64,000 nucleotides of DNA, from positions 2,225,605-2,289,604 of the forward strand of contig NZ_CP007597.1 in the NCBI RefSeq assembly GCF_000661955.1. The letters run 5' to 3'. The stretch's first letter is position 1, and each line of letters begins with the position of its first letter. The notes under the pieces are model-generated. The model was given only the letters and a program-made list of their open reading frames with translations, did not search any database and was not told where the DNA came from. Below, in pieces: positions 15,745-26,773 of this stretch. The DNA comes from Stenotrophomonas rhizophila. Lineage in GTDB: Bacteria > Pseudomonadota > Gammaproteobacteria > Xanthomonadales > Xanthomonadaceae. A program made the translations under genes and the position numbers.

Positions 15745-15833
15745 CCCTATCCCGTGGCCGCACTCGGATGAAAAGCGGGTCATTTGGGGAAGGCAGCCTC
15801 CCAGCTCGCCGCTGATCGTCCACCTAGCGTCGA

Positions 15834-16748
15834 TCACCCCGCTTCACCGCCCAGGTCTCGATCCAGCATGCAGTCGATGAAGGCCCGCAACGCCGGCAGC
15901 ATATGCCGTCGGCTCGAGTAGTACAGGTAAAGGCCAGGGACCTTGGGCGACCAGTCCGCCAGCACGCGCCGCAGTCGGCCATCGCGCAGTGCCTCGGCGA
16001 TGTCATCATCGTTATAGGCGTACAGGATTCCAAGTCCCTGCAACGCTGCGGGCACGATGATGTCCTGGTGGTTGGAGATCACGTTTCCTTCCCCAAAGAA
16101 CTCTATCGTTTCCCCCGCTTTACTGAATTCCCAGCCTGCAATCCTGCCGCTGCCGGGGAAGCGCCAAAGGATGCAGGCGTGTCGGCTCAGGTCCTCAGGC
16201 GTTCTGGGTTCACCGTGGCGGGCAAGGTAGTCCGGCGATGCGACGGCAAGCAGTTCGACATCCGGCGTCATTCGGACCGCAACCATGTCCTTCTGCACGC
16301 GATTGCCCACGCGGATGCCGGCATCAAAGCCTTCGCCGGCGATGTCGCTCAGGGCGTCATTGATCACGATGTCCAAGACCACATCGGGATGGGCACCTGC
16401 GAAACGCCCAAGCCGAGGCGCGATCAGTCGCTTGGCAGCCATGCTGAGCGTGTTGATGCGCAGCGTTCCCGAGGCACGTGTCCGTGTGTCTACCGCCTCC
16501 GCTACGGCCGCGTCCATTTCCCGCAGCATCGGCGCCATGCGTTCGTGCAGCCGCCTGCCCGGCTCGGTGGGAGAAACGCTGCGCGTGGTCCGGTTCAACA
16601 GGCGCACACCCAGTCGCGCCTCCAGCTGGCGGATGGTCTGACTGAGGGCGGACCGGGAGAGTGCCAGGTGATCGGCCGCCTTGGCGAAGCTTGACCTGTC
16701 CACGATGGCGACGAAGGCCTTCAGTTCTGCGAATTCAGCGCCGCGCAT
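15834..16748 (-). CDS. LysR-family transcriptional regulator
   Basis: A 304-residue LysR-type regulator. The winged helix-turn-helix is at about 5-65 (FAKAADHLALSRSALSQTIRQLEARLG), followed by the co-inducer domain. The protein belongs by appearance to the large group of regulators that control a divergent oxidoreductase gene. It is divergent from an NTF2-like/SDR pair, with a T-N11-A box in the 99-bp gap, so it most likely controls that pair and itself. The inducer is unknown. Confidence 0.88.
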   Translation of the reverse strand: MRGAEFAELKAFVAIVDRSSFAKAADHLALSRSALSQTIRQLEARLGVRLLNRTTRSVSPTEPGRRLHERMAPMLREMDAAVAEAVDTRTRASGTLRINTLSMAAKRLIAPRLGRFAGAHPDVVLDIVINDALSDIAGEGFDAGIRVGNRVQKDMVAVRMTPDVELLAVASPDYLARHGEPRTPEDLSRHACILWRFPGSGRIAGWEFSKAGETIEFFGEGNVISNHQDIIVPAALQGLGILYAYNDDDIAEALRDGRLRRVLADWSPKVPGLYLYYSSRRHMLPALRAFIDCMLDRDLGGEAG

Positions 16749-16761
16749 TGTGCACTCGTTT

Positions 16762-16785
16762 CTACATAGCCTGCTCAGATAGTAG
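16762..16785. promoter_or_regulatory. LysR-type binding box (T-N11-A)
   Basis: CTACAT (16762-16767), eleven bases, then ATAGTAG (16779-16785) gives a T-N11-A dyad with CTAC/GTAG outer arms, between the LysR gene and the divergent NTF2-like gene. This is the classical architecture of a LysR recognition site. Confidence 0.55.
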
Positions 16786-16847
16786 GTGATTCTGTTACCA
16801 CAAAGAACGAGTCAATCTGGCGCCGTCCACCACAACGGAGACCTGAC

Positions 16848-17177
16848 ATGCAAAGACTCGATCTTCCCGAACCGATCGCGGCCTATTTTGTCGCCGACCA
16901 GCACGACGGCCGGGCGGTTGCCCGCTGCTTCACGCCGAACGGGCGCGTGTTGGATGAAAGGACGACCCATTCAGGTACAGCTGCGATCGAAGCATGGAAA
17001 AACGCCTCCTCGGCGAAATACACCTATGTCGCCCTCCCCCGAGCGGTGGAGACGCTGGATGGCAGCTATATCGTGACCAGCGAAGTGTCGGGCAACTTCC
17101 AGGGCAGCCCGGTTGACCTGCGCTACATCTTCATTCTGGAACGCGGCAAGATCGCCTCGCTGGAGATTGCCCCATGA
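16848..17177 (+). CDS. NTF2-like (SnoaL-type) protein
   Basis: A 109-residue protein of the nuclear transport factor 2-like fold: a helical start ([20 protein letters not shown]), then alternating beta strands ([38 protein letters not shown]). Small proteins of this kind bind ligands or isomerise small hydrophobic substrates. The final codons overlap the SDR start (17174-17177, ATGA), so the two are translationally coupled. I infer an accessory or isomerase role beside the reductase; no catalytic residue can be assigned with confidence. Confidence 0.8.
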   Translation: MQRLDLPEPIAAYFVADQHDGRAVARCFTPNGRVLDERTTHSGTAAIEAWKNASSAKYTYVALPRAVETLDGSYIVTSEVSGNFQGSPVDLRYIFILERGKIASLEIAP

Positions 17178-17956
17178 CCTTCGATCTTCAACTGACAGGC
17201 AAGCGTGTCCTGGTGACAGGCGGTGCCCGCGGTGTGGGCGCTGCCGTCGTCGATCTGTTGTCCAGGCTGGGGGCTCGAGTCGTGGCGGTCGCGCTGTCGG
17301 CGCCGAAGCGCCCTGTCGATGGCGTGCATTATGTAGCGGCGGATCTCGCTACCGCCGAAGGCGTACGCCAGACATCGGAGGCAGCCCTAGGCCATCTCGG
17401 CACCCTCGACATCCTGATCAACGTGGTGGGCGGGTCATCGGCGCCGGCCGGCGGGTTCGCTCGGCTGGACGATATGGAGTGGACCAAAGCGCTCGATCTG
17501 AACTTGATGTCGGCGGTGCGGATGGATCGCACCTGCTTGCCCGCCATGATCGCCCAGGGCACAGGGGTGATCCTGCATGTGACGTCGATCCAACGGCTAC
17601 TGCCGCTGCATGACGCCACGATTGCCTATGCTGCGGCGAAGGCAGCATTGTCCACCTACAGCAAGGCACTCTCCAAGGAAGTCACCCCAAAGGGGGTGCG
17701 CGTGGTCCGCGTGTCGCCGGGCTGGATCGAGACAGACGCTGCGATCGCATTCGTCGAGCGGATCGCGTCCAATGCAGGCACAGATTATGAGGGTGCCAAA
17801 CAGCAGGTCATGCAGTCGCTGGGAGGCATTCCGCTGGGGCGCCCTGCCCGGCCGGCCGAGGTAGCCGATCTGATTGCATTCCTGGTCTCGCCGCGGGCGG
17901 CGTCCATCTCCGGCGCGGAGTACACGATCGACGGCGGCACGGTGCCGACCGCCTGA
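17174..17956 (+). CDS. short-chain dehydrogenase/reductase (SDR)
   Basis: A 260-residue classical SDR. The dinucleotide-binding motif is TGGARGVG (15-22), the catalytic pair is Tyr152 and Lys156 (YAAAK), and a serine in LHVTSIQ completes the triad. The C-terminal end ([10 protein letters not shown]) is typical for tetrameric SDRs. The gene overlaps the NTF2-like gene and is probably induced through the divergent LysR regulator. The substrate cannot be told; a role in processing a xenobiotic or quinone is possible but unproven. Confidence 0.88.
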   Translation: MTFDLQLTGKRVLVTGGARGVGAAVVDLLSRLGARVVAVALSAPKRPVDGVHYVAADLATAEGVRQTSEAALGHLGTLDILINVVGGSSAPAGGFARLDDMEWTKALDLNLMSAVRMDRTCLPAMIAQGTGVILHVTSIQRLLPLHDATIAYAAAKAALSTYSKALSKEVTPKGVRVVRVSPGWIETDAAIAFVERIASNAGTDYEGAKQQVMQSLGGIPLGRPARPAEVADLIAFLVSPRAASISGAEYTIDGGTVPTA

Positions 17957-18061
17957 GGTTGCGCCGCGACCATTCGGGCCGCTCGCGCTCGCGCCCTTCA
18001 CAGCAACCACGCCACCCCGAATGCAACTATGCAAGGACGCGACCTCCCCCCTCGGTAAACC

Positions 18062-21000
18062 ATGCCCCACTTTCGCCGTCTTTTTGGTCGTTGGCTCCGC
18101 CTGCGTCGTCTTGTCCGTTGGCGCTGGCGTGAGCGCCAGGCCTCGGTCCCGGCCATTGAAGCCACCGAGGTCCCGCTGCGGGCCGCGCTGTACAGCGTTG
18201 AACAGATGGAGGTGTACGGCCGCGCGCTTGCGCGCCAGCATCGCGTGCGGATGCGACCCGGCGCAGAGCGCCTGCTCGATCGCCTGCAAGCCAACGAACG
18301 TGTCCTGGAAGATGCCAACACGCTGCTCAGCAACGTAGTTCGCGAACAGCGGCCGGTGACCCCGGCCGGGGAATGGCTGCTCGACAACTACTACCTGATC
18401 CAGGAACAGATCCAGACCGCGCGCCGCCACCTGCCACGCGGCTACAGCCGGCAGTTGCCGTCCCTTGCCGCCGGCCCCTCGGCCGGGTTGCCGCGCGTGT
18501 ATGAACTGTCGATGCAGGCCATCGCGCACGGCGATGGCCGCATTGACGGCGATACGCTGGGCCGTTTCATCGCCTCGTACCAGTCGCTCGCGCCGCTGAG
18601 CCTGGGCGAACTGTGGGCCGTTCCCATCATGCTGCGGCTGGCGCTGCTGGAGAATCTGCGGCGCATGGCGGCGCGGGTGATGCGCGACGGGACGGACCGC
18701 GGCCTGGCGGCCCAATGGGCGGACAACCTCAATCGCGCCGCCTCCGACACCCCGACCGATGTGGTCCTGGTGGTAGCCGACATGGCACGCTCCGAGCCGC
18801 CCTTGACCGGCGCGTTCATCGCCGAGCTTACCCGCTCGCTGCAAGGGCGCGGCGGCGCGTGGGCCATGCCCGTCGCCTGGTTGGAACAGTGGGCGGCCGC
18901 GGCTGGGCAGCGCATCGACGAGCTGGTCGCCGCCGAGGGGCAGCAGCAAGCGGCCGATCAGGTCTCCATCGGCAACAGCATCGGCAGCCTGCGTTTTCTG
19001 TCCACCATGGATTGGCGTACCTTTGTCGAAGATATGAGCGTGGTCGAGCAGCGGCTGCAGGAGGACCCCATGGGCGTCTATCCGCAGATGGATTTCGGCA
19101 CCCGCGACGCCTATCGCCATGTCGTAGAGAAGATTGCGCGCGGTAGCCGCGTCGCCGAAGAGCGCGTTGCGACCATCGCGCTGGACCTGGCACGGGCCGC
19201 TGAGCCGCTCGATGGGCCACGTGCGCACGTAGGCTACTGGCTCGTCGGCGAAGGCGTGGACGCCACCGTGGACGCAGTGGCCGAGGCAGCACCGCGCCAC
19301 CGCAAGGCCCGGCTACGCGCGCATCGCGTGCCACTTGCCCTGTACCTGCTGCCGATCGCCCTGCTGGCGGTGGTGGCCACCGCTGGCCTGCTGGCCTCGG
19401 GCAGTGGCGCGGTGCCCGTGTGGCTGGCCGCGTTGTTCGCGCTGCTGGTGTTCAGCGAGCTGGGCATCGTCCTGGTGAACTGGACCGCGACGGTACTGGT
19501 CACCCCCAGGCCGCTTCCCAAGCTCGATTTCAGCGAAGGTATCCCGGCCGCCTGCTCCACCGTGGTCGCAGTCCCCTCGATGCTGTCCAGCATCGACGGC
19601 ATCGATGTGCTGACCGAAGCGCTGGAGGTCCGCTTCCTGGCCAACCGCGATCCTCAGCTGCGCTTCGTGCTGCTGACGGACTTCCTCGACGCCGCGTCCG
19701 CCGAGACGCCGACGGACGACACCCTGCTCGCGCACGCCGTGGAGCGCATCGAAGAACTGAACAGCCGCTACGCGGCCGAGCGCGGCGATCGCTTCTACCT
19801 GCTGCACCGCCCCAGGCAATGGAACCCGGGCGAAGGGGTGTGGATGGGACACGAGCGCAAGCGCGGCAAGCTGGCAGCGCTCAATGCCCTGCTCCGCCAA
19901 GGCGATGCGGCCGCGTTCATGCGCACCGTCGGTGACACGGCGGCCCTGGTCGGCGTCCGCTACGTCATCACCCTGGATTCGGACACGCAGCTTCCGCGGG
20001 ATGCCGCACGCGCCTTCGTCGCCACCTTGGCACACCCGCTCAACCGCCCGCGCTTCGATCCGGCGCTGAAACGCGTGGTGGAGGGCTACGGCATCCTGCA
20101 GCCCAGCGTCGGCACCAGCCTGGGCACGCGCCGCACCTCGCGGTTTGCCCGGATGTTCGGCAGCGAGCCCGGCATCGATCCGTACTCGCGCATGGTCTCG
20201 GATGTCTACCAGGACCTGTTCGACGAAGGCTCCTTCGTGGGCAAGGGCATCTATGACGTCGAGGCCTTCGAGCATGCGCTGGAAGGCCGCCTGCCCGAGA
20301 ACCGCATCCTCAGCCACGACCTGCTGGAAGGCTGCTATGCACGCGCCGGCCTGGTCAGCGATGTGCGCCTGTACGAGGACTATCCCGAGCGCTACGTCGC
20401 CGATGCAAAGCGCCGTGCGCGCTGGATCCGCGGCGACTGGCAGCTGCTGCCCTGGTTGATGCCGTGGACACCGCGCCCGGGATCGGGATGGGAACGCAAC
20501 CGGCTCAGTCTGCTGTCGCGTGGCAAGTTGCTGGACAACCTGCGCCGGAGCGTGGTGCCGATTGCTGCCTTGGCCTTGCTCGTGGCGGGCTGGCTGCATG
20601 CCGAAAGCCCGGTTGCGTGGACGGCGTGGGTGCTGGCGTTGTGGTTCGCCCCGCCGCTGATCGGCATGCTGCGCGATGCGCTGAGCGTTCCGGACGACAC
20701 CCCGCTGGAAGCGCACTACATCATGGTCGGGCGCGGTACGCTGCAGTCGTTGCTGCGCGCCGCCACCCAGGTCGCGTGTCTGCCCTACGAAGCGTTGCTG
20801 GCCGGTGGCGCAGTGCTGCGCACGCTCTGGCGCATGACCGTCACCCGCCGCCATCTGCTGCAATGGAACCCCTCCAGCGAAGTAGAGCGCCGCCTCGGTA
20901 GCGACCGCGGCGCGGAATGGCGGGTGATGGCGCCGGCGTCGGTGCTGGCGGTTGCGCTGGCGGCGGTCGTGGCCAGCGTGGCTCCGCACGCCCTGCCTGT

Positions 21001-24000
21001 CGCCCTGCCCCTGCTGTTGGCGTGGACCTTCGCGCCCGCGTTGATGGCGTGGCTGGGCCGGCCGCCGGCCGCGAGCGTGGCCGAACTGTCCGTGACCCAG
21101 CGGGCGTTCCTGGGCCGGCTGGCGCGGCGCACCTGGTCGTTCTTCCAGGCCTGGGTGCGCGAGCAGGATCATTGGCTGCCGCCGGACAATATCCAGGAGC
21201 ACCCGACGCTGGTGGTGGCGCGGCGCACCTCGCCGACCAACATCGGCCTGTCCCTGCTGGCCAATCTGTCCGCGTGGGATTTCGGCTGGCTCCAGCTGGG
21301 CGCGGTCGCGGAACGTACCGCCCTCACCTTCGATACGCTGGACCAGCTGCCGCGCCACCGCGGCCACTTCCTGAACTGGTACGACACCGAAACCCTGGCG
21401 CCGCTGCAGCCGCGCTACGTCTCCACCGTGGACAGCGGCAACCTGGCCGGCCACCTGCTGACGCTGCGCCAAGGCCTGCTCGCGCTGGTGGACGCGCCGG
21501 TGCTGGCGCCGCACACGTTCGACGGCCTGGCCGATACGCTCGGCGTGCTGGAAGAGGAACGGCAACGCCATCGCCCCGCTGACGCGCCATTGGGCGATGC
21601 GCTCAACCATCTTCGCCAGCGCCTGGCATCAGCGCGTACTGACCGCCCCCGTGGGACCGCGCAGCTGCTCGCCCGGTTGCAGGAGCTCGCCGGTCTGGCC
21701 GACGCCGTGCTGGCGCAGTGGCCGGCACCGGAGTCGCCCGAGGAAGGTGCGCTGCACTGGCCGGCCCTGTTCGCTGCCGAATGCCGTGCCGCCCACGCGA
21801 CACTCGCCGATCTCCCGGCCGATGCCGGCGCGGACGTCGAGGCGCCGGTGCCCAGCCTGCGCCAGCTGGCCGCCCTGCCCGGTTCCGCCGGTGCGGACGC
21901 GCGCGTGCGCATCGAGCAGCTGCAGGCGCTGGCGCACCGCGCCGGGCAGTTCTCGCTGATGGAATACGGGTTCCTGTTCTACCGTACCCGCAACCTGCTC
22001 TCGATCGGCTACAACGTCGACGACCACCGTCTCGACAACAGCTTCTACGACCTGCTCGCTTCCGAAGCGCGGCTGTGCGCCTTCGTCGCCATCGCCCAGG
22101 GGCAGTTGGCGCAGGAGAGCTGGTTCGCACTCGGCCGGATGCTCACCGAGGTCAACGGCACGCCGACGCTGTTGTCATGGAGTGGCTCGATGTTCGAGTA
22201 CCTCATGCCGCAGCTGGTGATGCCCAGCTATCCGGATACGCTGCTCGACCAGACCGCGCGGCATGCGGTCGAGGCGCAGATCGTCTACGGCCGCAGCTTG
22301 AACCTGCCATGGGGCGTGTCCGAGTCCGGCTATAACGCCGTCGATGCCCGTCTGAACTACCAGTACCGTGCGTTCGGCGTGCCGGGGTTGGGTCTGAAGC
22401 GTGGCCTGGGCCAGGATCGGGTGATCGCGCCCTACGCCAGCATGATGGCGCTGATGGTGGCGCCGGAGGCGGCGTGCCAGAACCTCCAGGCACTCGAAGG
22501 TCTCGGGTTCTCCGGGCGCTTCGGTATGTACGAAGCAATCGACTACACCCCCGCCCGGGTGCCGCCGGGGCAGGATCACGTGCTGTTGCGTTCGTTCATG
22601 GCCCACCACCAAGGCATGGGCCTGCTGTCGCTGGATTACCTGTTGCGCGACCAGCCAATGCAGCGCCGTTTCGTTGCCGATACCGAGTTCCAGGCCACCC
22701 TGCTGCTGCTGCAGGAACGCATCCCGCGCATCGGCGTGTTCCATCCGCATGAGGTCGAAGCCCTGGGCGAGCACTCGGCCATGGCCGAGCACGAAACCTC
22801 CCTGCGCGTCCTGCGCGACCCGGCGGGCCCGCGCCCGGAAGTGCAGCTGCTCTCCAACGGGCGCTACCACGGCATGCTGACCCATGCCGGCGGCGGCTAC
22901 AGCCGCCACGGCGATCTGTCGCTCACCCGCTGGCGCGAGGACGGCACCACCGATGCCTGGGGGTCGTTCTGCTACCTGCGTGACGTGGACAGCGGCGAGT
23001 TCTGGTCTGCCGCCTACCAGCCCACCTGCGTGGCGCTGGACCATTACGAGGCGATCTTCTCCGACGCCAAAGCGGAGTTCCGGGGTGCCCGCCGCGGCTG
23101 CGAGAGTCATCTGCAGGTCGCCATCTCGGCCGAGGACGACATCGAGCTCAGGCGCCTGCGCCTGACCAACCGCGGCCGTCGCCAGCGCACGGTGGAGATC
23201 ACCACCTATGCCGAAGTGGTGCTGGCACCCGCAGCGTCCGACGATGCGCATCCGGCCTTCAGCAACCTCTTCGTGCAGAGTGAGATCCTGGCCGCCAAGC
23301 AGGCCGTGCTCTGCACGCGCCGGCCCCGTTCGCACGACGAAGTGCCACCGTGGATGTTCCATCTGGTCGCGGTGCATGACGCCGAGGTCGTGTCGATCTC
23401 CTACGAAACCGACCGTGCGCGCTTCCTGGGCCGTGGCAACACGCCGCGGACCCCGCAGGCGTTGACCACCGATATCGACCTATCCGGCACGGACGGCTCG
23501 GTGCTCGACCCGATCGTCGCCATCCGCGTGCGGGTGGTGCTGGAGCCCGAGCAGACCGTGCAGCTGGACATGGTGTTTGGCATCGGCGCCGACCGCACCG
23601 GTTGCGAGGCGATGGTCGACAAGTACCGTGATCGCCGCCTGGCAGACCGCGTCTTCGACCTGTCCTGGACACACAGCCAGGTTGTACGCCGGCAGATCAA
23701 TGCCAGCCAGGCCGAAGCCTCGCTGTACGAGCGCCTGGCCAGCCACGTGCTGTATGCCAATCCGCTGCTGCGCGCGGGCGACGCCGTCCTGCAGCAGAAC
23801 CAGCGGGGGCAATCCGGGCTGTGGGGCCATGCCATCTCGGGCGACTTGCCCATCGTCCTGCTCAAGGTCACCGACGCGGAGAACGTGGAACTGGTCAGGC
23901 AGCTGGTGCAGGCGCACGCGTATTGGCGCCAGAAGGGACTCAACACCGACCTGGTGATCTGGAACGACAGCAAGGCCGGCTATCGGCAGGAACTGCAGGA

Positions 24001-26773
24001 CCAGATCCTTGGGATGGTGGCCGCCAGTTCGGAGACGGGCCTGCTGGATCGCCCCGGCGGCATTTTCGTGCGGCCGGTGCAGAACATGAGCCACGAGGAC
24101 CGCGTTCTGCTGCAGGCCGTGGCACGGGTGGTGCTCAGCGACGAGGACGGCACGCTGGCCGCCCAGGTGGGGCGCCAGCCGCTGCCTGTACGACGCATTC
24201 CGGCCCTGGTGCCGCAGGCGGAGCAGCAGGAGCTGGCACTGGCGATGGACGCGACGCCCGGGCTGCCCGTCGTCGCCGACCCGGGACCCGAACCCGGACT
24301 GCCCCCGGGCGTTGAGCACGACGAAGAGGTGGACGACCCGTGGCCGTTCCTTCCGTACCGCGGCGCCGGCCGATTCGACAACGGCACCGGCAGTTTCAGC
24401 GAGGACGGCCGCGAGTACGTTGTGGTCGTGCGCGAAGGCGCCCCGACCCCGGCGCCGTGGGCCAACGTGATCGCGAACGCCCGCCTGGGTACGGTCGTCA
24501 GCGAGAGTGCACCGGGCTATACCTGGTTTGAAAACGCACACGAATTCCGCTTGACGCCCTGGCTCAACGATCCGGTGTCCGATACCGGCGGCGAAGCCTT
24601 CTACGTGCGCGATGAGGACACCGGCCGTGTCTGGTCGCCGATGCCGCTGCCATGCCGGGGCACCGGGGCGTACCGTACCCGCCACGGCTTTGGCTACACG
24701 GTCTACGAGCACATCGAAGACGGCATCGCCAGCGAGCTGTGGGTCTTCGTCGATGTCACCGCCCCACTGAAGTTCTCGGTCCTGCGGTTGCACAACCTCT
24801 CGGGCCGGCCACGGCGGCTGTCGGCCATCGGCTATGTGGAGTGGGTCATGGGTGACCTGCGCCCGAAGTCGCGCATGCACGTGGTTACCGAACGCGACCC
24901 GCAGACCGGGTCGCTGCTGGCGCGCAACAGCTACAGCACCGAGTTCGGCGGCCGGATGGCCTTCTTCGACACCGATGCCGAGGGCTGCGGCTGGACCTGT
25001 GACCGCCTGGAGTTCATCGGCCGCAACGGCGGCCTGCACGCACCGGCCGCGTTGCGTCGCGAGCGTCTGGATGCACGGGCCGGTGCGGGCATGGATCCCT
25101 GCGCGGCGATCCAGGTGCCGCTGGAGCTGGCGCCGGGCGACCGCAGTGAAACCACGTTCCGCCTTGGCGCGGGGCGCGACCGCGAGGAAACGCTGGCGTT
25201 GGCACGAAGCCGCCAGGGCAATCAGGAGGCCATCGATGCGCTGGACGCCGTGCGCATCCACTGGCGCAATGTGCTGGCCACGGTGCAGGTCCGCACGCCG
25301 GACCCGGCGTTCGACGCACTGGCCAATGGCTGGCTGGTCTACCAGACCCTGGGCTGCCGCTACCTGGCACGCAGTGGCTACTATCAGTCCGGCGGCGCGT
25401 TCGGCTTCCGCGACCAACTGCAGGACGCGCTCGCCCTTGTACACGCGCGCCCGGACCTGACCCGCGAGCACCTGCTGCTCTGCGCGGCACACCAGTTCAC
25501 CGAAGGCGATGTGATGCACTGGTGGCACCCGCCGCAAGGTCGCGGCGTGCGCACCCGCTGCTCGGACGATTATCTGTGGCTGCCCCAGGGCGCATGCCGC
25601 TACCTGGAGGTCACCGGCGACGCCAGCGTGCTGGACGAAGTGGTCGGCTACATCGAGGGTCGCGCGGTGACCCCGGAAGAGGAAGGCTACTACGACATGC
25701 CTACCCTTTCGGCACAGCGCGGCACGTTGTATGCGCACTGCGTCGTCGCGCTGGAACGCGGGTGCCGGTTGCTCGGCGAACGCGGGCTTCCGTTGATGGG
25801 CAGCGGCGATTGGAACGATGGCATGAACCGCGTCGGCGACCAGCAGCGCGGTGAAAGTGTGTGGCTCGGGTTCTTCCTGCATGACACGCTTCGCCGCTTC
25901 ATCGCGCTGGCCAACGCGCGTGGCGATGCCTCCCGTGCGCAATGGTGCGAAGAACAGGCCGAACGCCTGCGTCAGAACCTGGAACAGCATGCCTGGGACG
26001 GCGCGTGGTATCGCCGCGCCTGGTTCGACAACGGCGCCATGTTGGGCTCGTCACAGAATCAGGAGTGCCGCATCGATTCGATCTCCCAGAGCTGGTCGGT
26101 GCTGTCAGGCGTGGCCGCGCCTGAGCGTGCCAGCCAAGCACTGGATTCGCTGTACACGCATCTGGTGCGAAAGGACGCCAAGCTGATCCAGCTCCTCGAC
26201 CCGCCCTTCGACCAGACCACGGAGGACCCCGGCTACATTCGGGGTTACGTACCGGGCGTGCGCGAGAATGGCGGCCAGTACACCCACGCGGCGGTGTGGG
26301 CGGCGATGGCATTCGCACAGCAGGGCGATGCGGTGCGTGCCTGGGAGCTGGCCGGCATGATCAATCCCCTGAACCACACGCTGGACGCCGAGGCAGTCCA
26401 GACCTACCGCGTCGAACCCTATGTGTTGGCTGCCGATGTCTACGCCGTGTCGCCGCACGTCGGGCGAGGCGGCTGGACGTGGTACACCGGGTCGGCCGGG
26501 TGGATGTATCGCCTGCTGGTGGAATCCCTGCTCGGCATCCGTCGCGACGGCGATCGTCTTTCGCTTGAACCTTGCCTGCCCGATCACTGGCCGTCGTTCG
26601 AACTGAGCTACCGCTTCGGGCGCAGCCTGTATGAGTTCGTGGTGACCCGCACCGCGGAAGGTCAGCCTACGCTGCATGTGGATGGCATCCTGCAGCCGGA
26701 CCTCACCGTCCTGCTCCGCGACGACGGCCATTACTACCGTGTCGCGCTGGATCTGGGTGCCGCTCCGGGATGA
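18062..26773 (+). CDS. ndvB: cyclic beta-1,2-glucan synthase (NdvB/ChvB/Cgs type)
   Basis: A 2903-residue integral membrane enzyme of the size usual for Cgs proteins. Domains in order: an N-terminal region (1-420); hydrophobic segments near 425-480; a GT84 glycosyltransferase domain with the DxD-like LDSDTQ (Asp639, Asp641) and RWIRGDWQ near 786; further membrane segments near 825-880 and 955-1000; a glucoamylase-like domain (about 1030-1540, with FLFYRTRNLLSIGYN and SGSMFEYLMP); and a GH94 phosphorylase module with its catalytic-acid region GDWNDGM (2582-2588). The enzyme elongates, shortens and cyclises beta-1,2-glucan from UDP-glucose at the inner membrane. Cyclic glucans act in osmoadaptation and host interaction. 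A small coupled gene follows. Confidence 0.93.
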   Translation: MPHFRRLFGRWLRLRRLVRWRWRERQASVPAIEATEVPLRAALYSVEQMEVYGRALARQHRVRMRPGAERLLDRLQANERVLEDANTLLSNVVREQRPVTPAGEWLLDNYYLIQEQIQTARRHLPRGYSRQLPSLAAGPSAGLPRVYELSMQAIAHGDGRIDGDTLGRFIASYQSLAPLSLGELWAVPIMLRLALLENLRRMAARVMRDGTDRGLAAQWADNLNRAASDTPTDVVLVVADMARSEPPLTGAFIAELTRSLQGRGGAWAMPVAWLEQWAAAAGQRIDELVAAEGQQQAADQVSIGNSIGSLRFLSTMDWRTFVEDMSVVEQRLQEDPMGVYPQMDFGTRDAYRHVVEKIARGSRVAEERVATIALDLARAAEPLDGPRAHVGYWLVGEGVDATVDAVAEAAPRHRKARLRAHRVPLALYLLPIALLAVVATAGLLASGSGAVPVWLAALFALLVFSELGIVLVNWTATVLVTPRPLPKLDFSEGIPAACSTVVAVPSMLSSIDGIDVLTEALEVRFLANRDPQLRFVLLTDFLDAASAETPTDDTLLAHAVERIEELNSRYAAERGDRFYLLHRPRQWNPGEGVWMGHERKRGKLAALNALLRQGDAAAFMRTVGDTAALVGVRYVITLDSDTQLPRDAARAFVATLAHPLNRPRFDPALKRVVEGYGILQPSVGTSLGTRRTSRFARMFGSEPGIDPYSRMVSDVYQDLFDEGSFVGKGIYDVEAFEHALEGRLPENRILSHDLLEGCYARAGLVSDVRLYEDYPERYVADAKRRARWIRGDWQLLPWLMPWTPRPGSGWERNRLSLLSRGKLLDNLRRSVVPIAALALLVAGWLHAESPVAWTAWVLALWFAPPLIGMLRDALSVPDDTPLEAHYIMVGRGTLQSLLRAATQVACLPYEALLAGGAVLRTLWRMTVTRRHLLQWNPSSEVERRLGSDRGAEWRVMAPASVLAVALAAVVASVAPHALPVALPLLLAWTFAPALMAWLGRPPAASVAELSVTQRAFLGRLARRTWSFFQAWVREQDHWLPPDNIQEHPTLVVARRTSPTNIGLSLLANLSAWDFGWLQLGAVAERTALTFDTLDQLPRHRGHFLNWYDTETLAPLQPRYVSTVDSGNLAGHLLTLRQGLLALVDAPVLAPHTFDGLADTLGVLEEERQRHRPADAPLGDALNHLRQRLASARTDRPRGTAQLLARLQELAGLADAVLAQWPAPESPEEGALHWPALFAAECRAAHATLADLPADAGADVEAPVPSLRQLAALPGSAGADARVRIEQLQALAHRAGQFSLMEYGFLFYRTRNLLSIGYNVDDHRLDNSFYDLLASEARLCAFVAIAQGQLAQESWFALGRMLTEVNGTPTLLSWSGSMFEYLMPQLVMPSYPDTLLDQTARHAVEAQIVYGRSLNLPWGVSESGYNAVDARLNYQYRAFGVPGLGLKRGLGQDRVIAPYASMMALMVAPEAACQNLQALEGLGFSGRFGMYEAIDYTPARVPPGQDHVLLRSFMAHHQGMGLLSLDYLLRDQPMQRRFVADTEFQATLLLLQERIPRIGVFHPHEVEALGEHSAMAEHETSLRVLRDPAGPRPEVQLLSNGRYHGMLTHAGGGYSRHGDLSLTRWREDGTTDAWGSFCYLRDVDSGEFWSAAYQPTCVALDHYEAIFSDAKAEFRGARRGCESHLQVAISAEDDIELRRLRLTNRGRRQRTVEITTYAEVVLAPAASDDAHPAFSNLFVQSEILAAKQAVLCTRRPRSHDEVPPWMFHLVAVHDAEVVSISYETDRARFLGRGNTPRTPQALTTDIDLSGTDGSVLDPIVAIRVRVVLEPEQTVQLDMVFGIGADRTGCEAMVDKYRDRRLADRVFDLSWTHSQVVRRQINASQAEASLYERLASHVLYANPLLRAGDAVLQQNQRGQSGLWGHAISGDLPIVLLKVTDAENVELVRQLVQAHAYWRQKGLNTDLVIWNDSKAGYRQELQDQILGMVAASSETGLLDRPGGIFVRPVQNMSHEDRVLLQAVARVVLSDEDGTLAAQVGRQPLPVRRIPALVPQAEQQELALAMDATPGLPVVADPGPEPGLPPGVEHDEEVDDPWPFLPYRGAGRFDNGTGSFSEDGREYVVVVREGAPTPAPWANVIANARLGTVVSESAPGYTWFENAHEFRLTPWLNDPVSDTGGEAFYVRDEDTGRVWSPMPLPCRGTGAYRTRHGFGYTVYEHIEDGIASELWVFVDVTAPLKFSVLRLHNLSGRPRRLSAIGYVEWVMGDLRPKSRMHVVTERDPQTGSLLARNSYSTEFGGRMAFFDTDAEGCGWTCDRLEFIGRNGGLHAPAALRRERLDARAGAGMDPCAAIQVPLELAPGDRSETTFRLGAGRDREETLALARSRQGNQEAIDALDAVRIHWRNVLATVQVRTPDPAFDALANGWLVYQTLGCRYLARSGYYQSGGAFGFRDQLQDALALVHARPDLTREHLLLCAAHQFTEGDVMHWWHPPQGRGVRTRCSDDYLWLPQGACRYLEVTGDASVLDEVVGYIEGRAVTPEEEGYYDMPTLSAQRGTLYAHCVVALERGCRLLGERGLPLMGSGDWNDGMNRVGDQQRGESVWLGFFLHDTLRRFIALANARGDASRAQWCEEQAERLRQNLEQHAWDGAWYRRAWFDNGAMLGSSQNQECRIDSISQSWSVLSGVAAPERASQALDSLYTHLVRKDAKLIQLLDPPFDQTTEDPGYIRGYVPGVRENGGQYTHAAVWAAMAFAQQGDAVRAWELAGMINPLNHTLDAEAVQTYRVEPYVLAADVYAVSPHVGRGGWTWYTGSAGWMYRLLVESLLGIRRDGDRLSLEPCLPDHWPSFELSYRFGRSLYEFVVTRTAEGQPTLHVDGILQPDLTVLLRDDGHYYRVALDLGAAPG

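Noticed and set aside
19313..25990. Very long minus-strand open frames (765 and 836 codons) opposite the cyclic glucan synthase gene
   Set aside because: They mirror the GC-rich codon pattern of ndvB, have low-complexity His/Arg/Gln/Gly-rich products with no domain, and no ribosome site.
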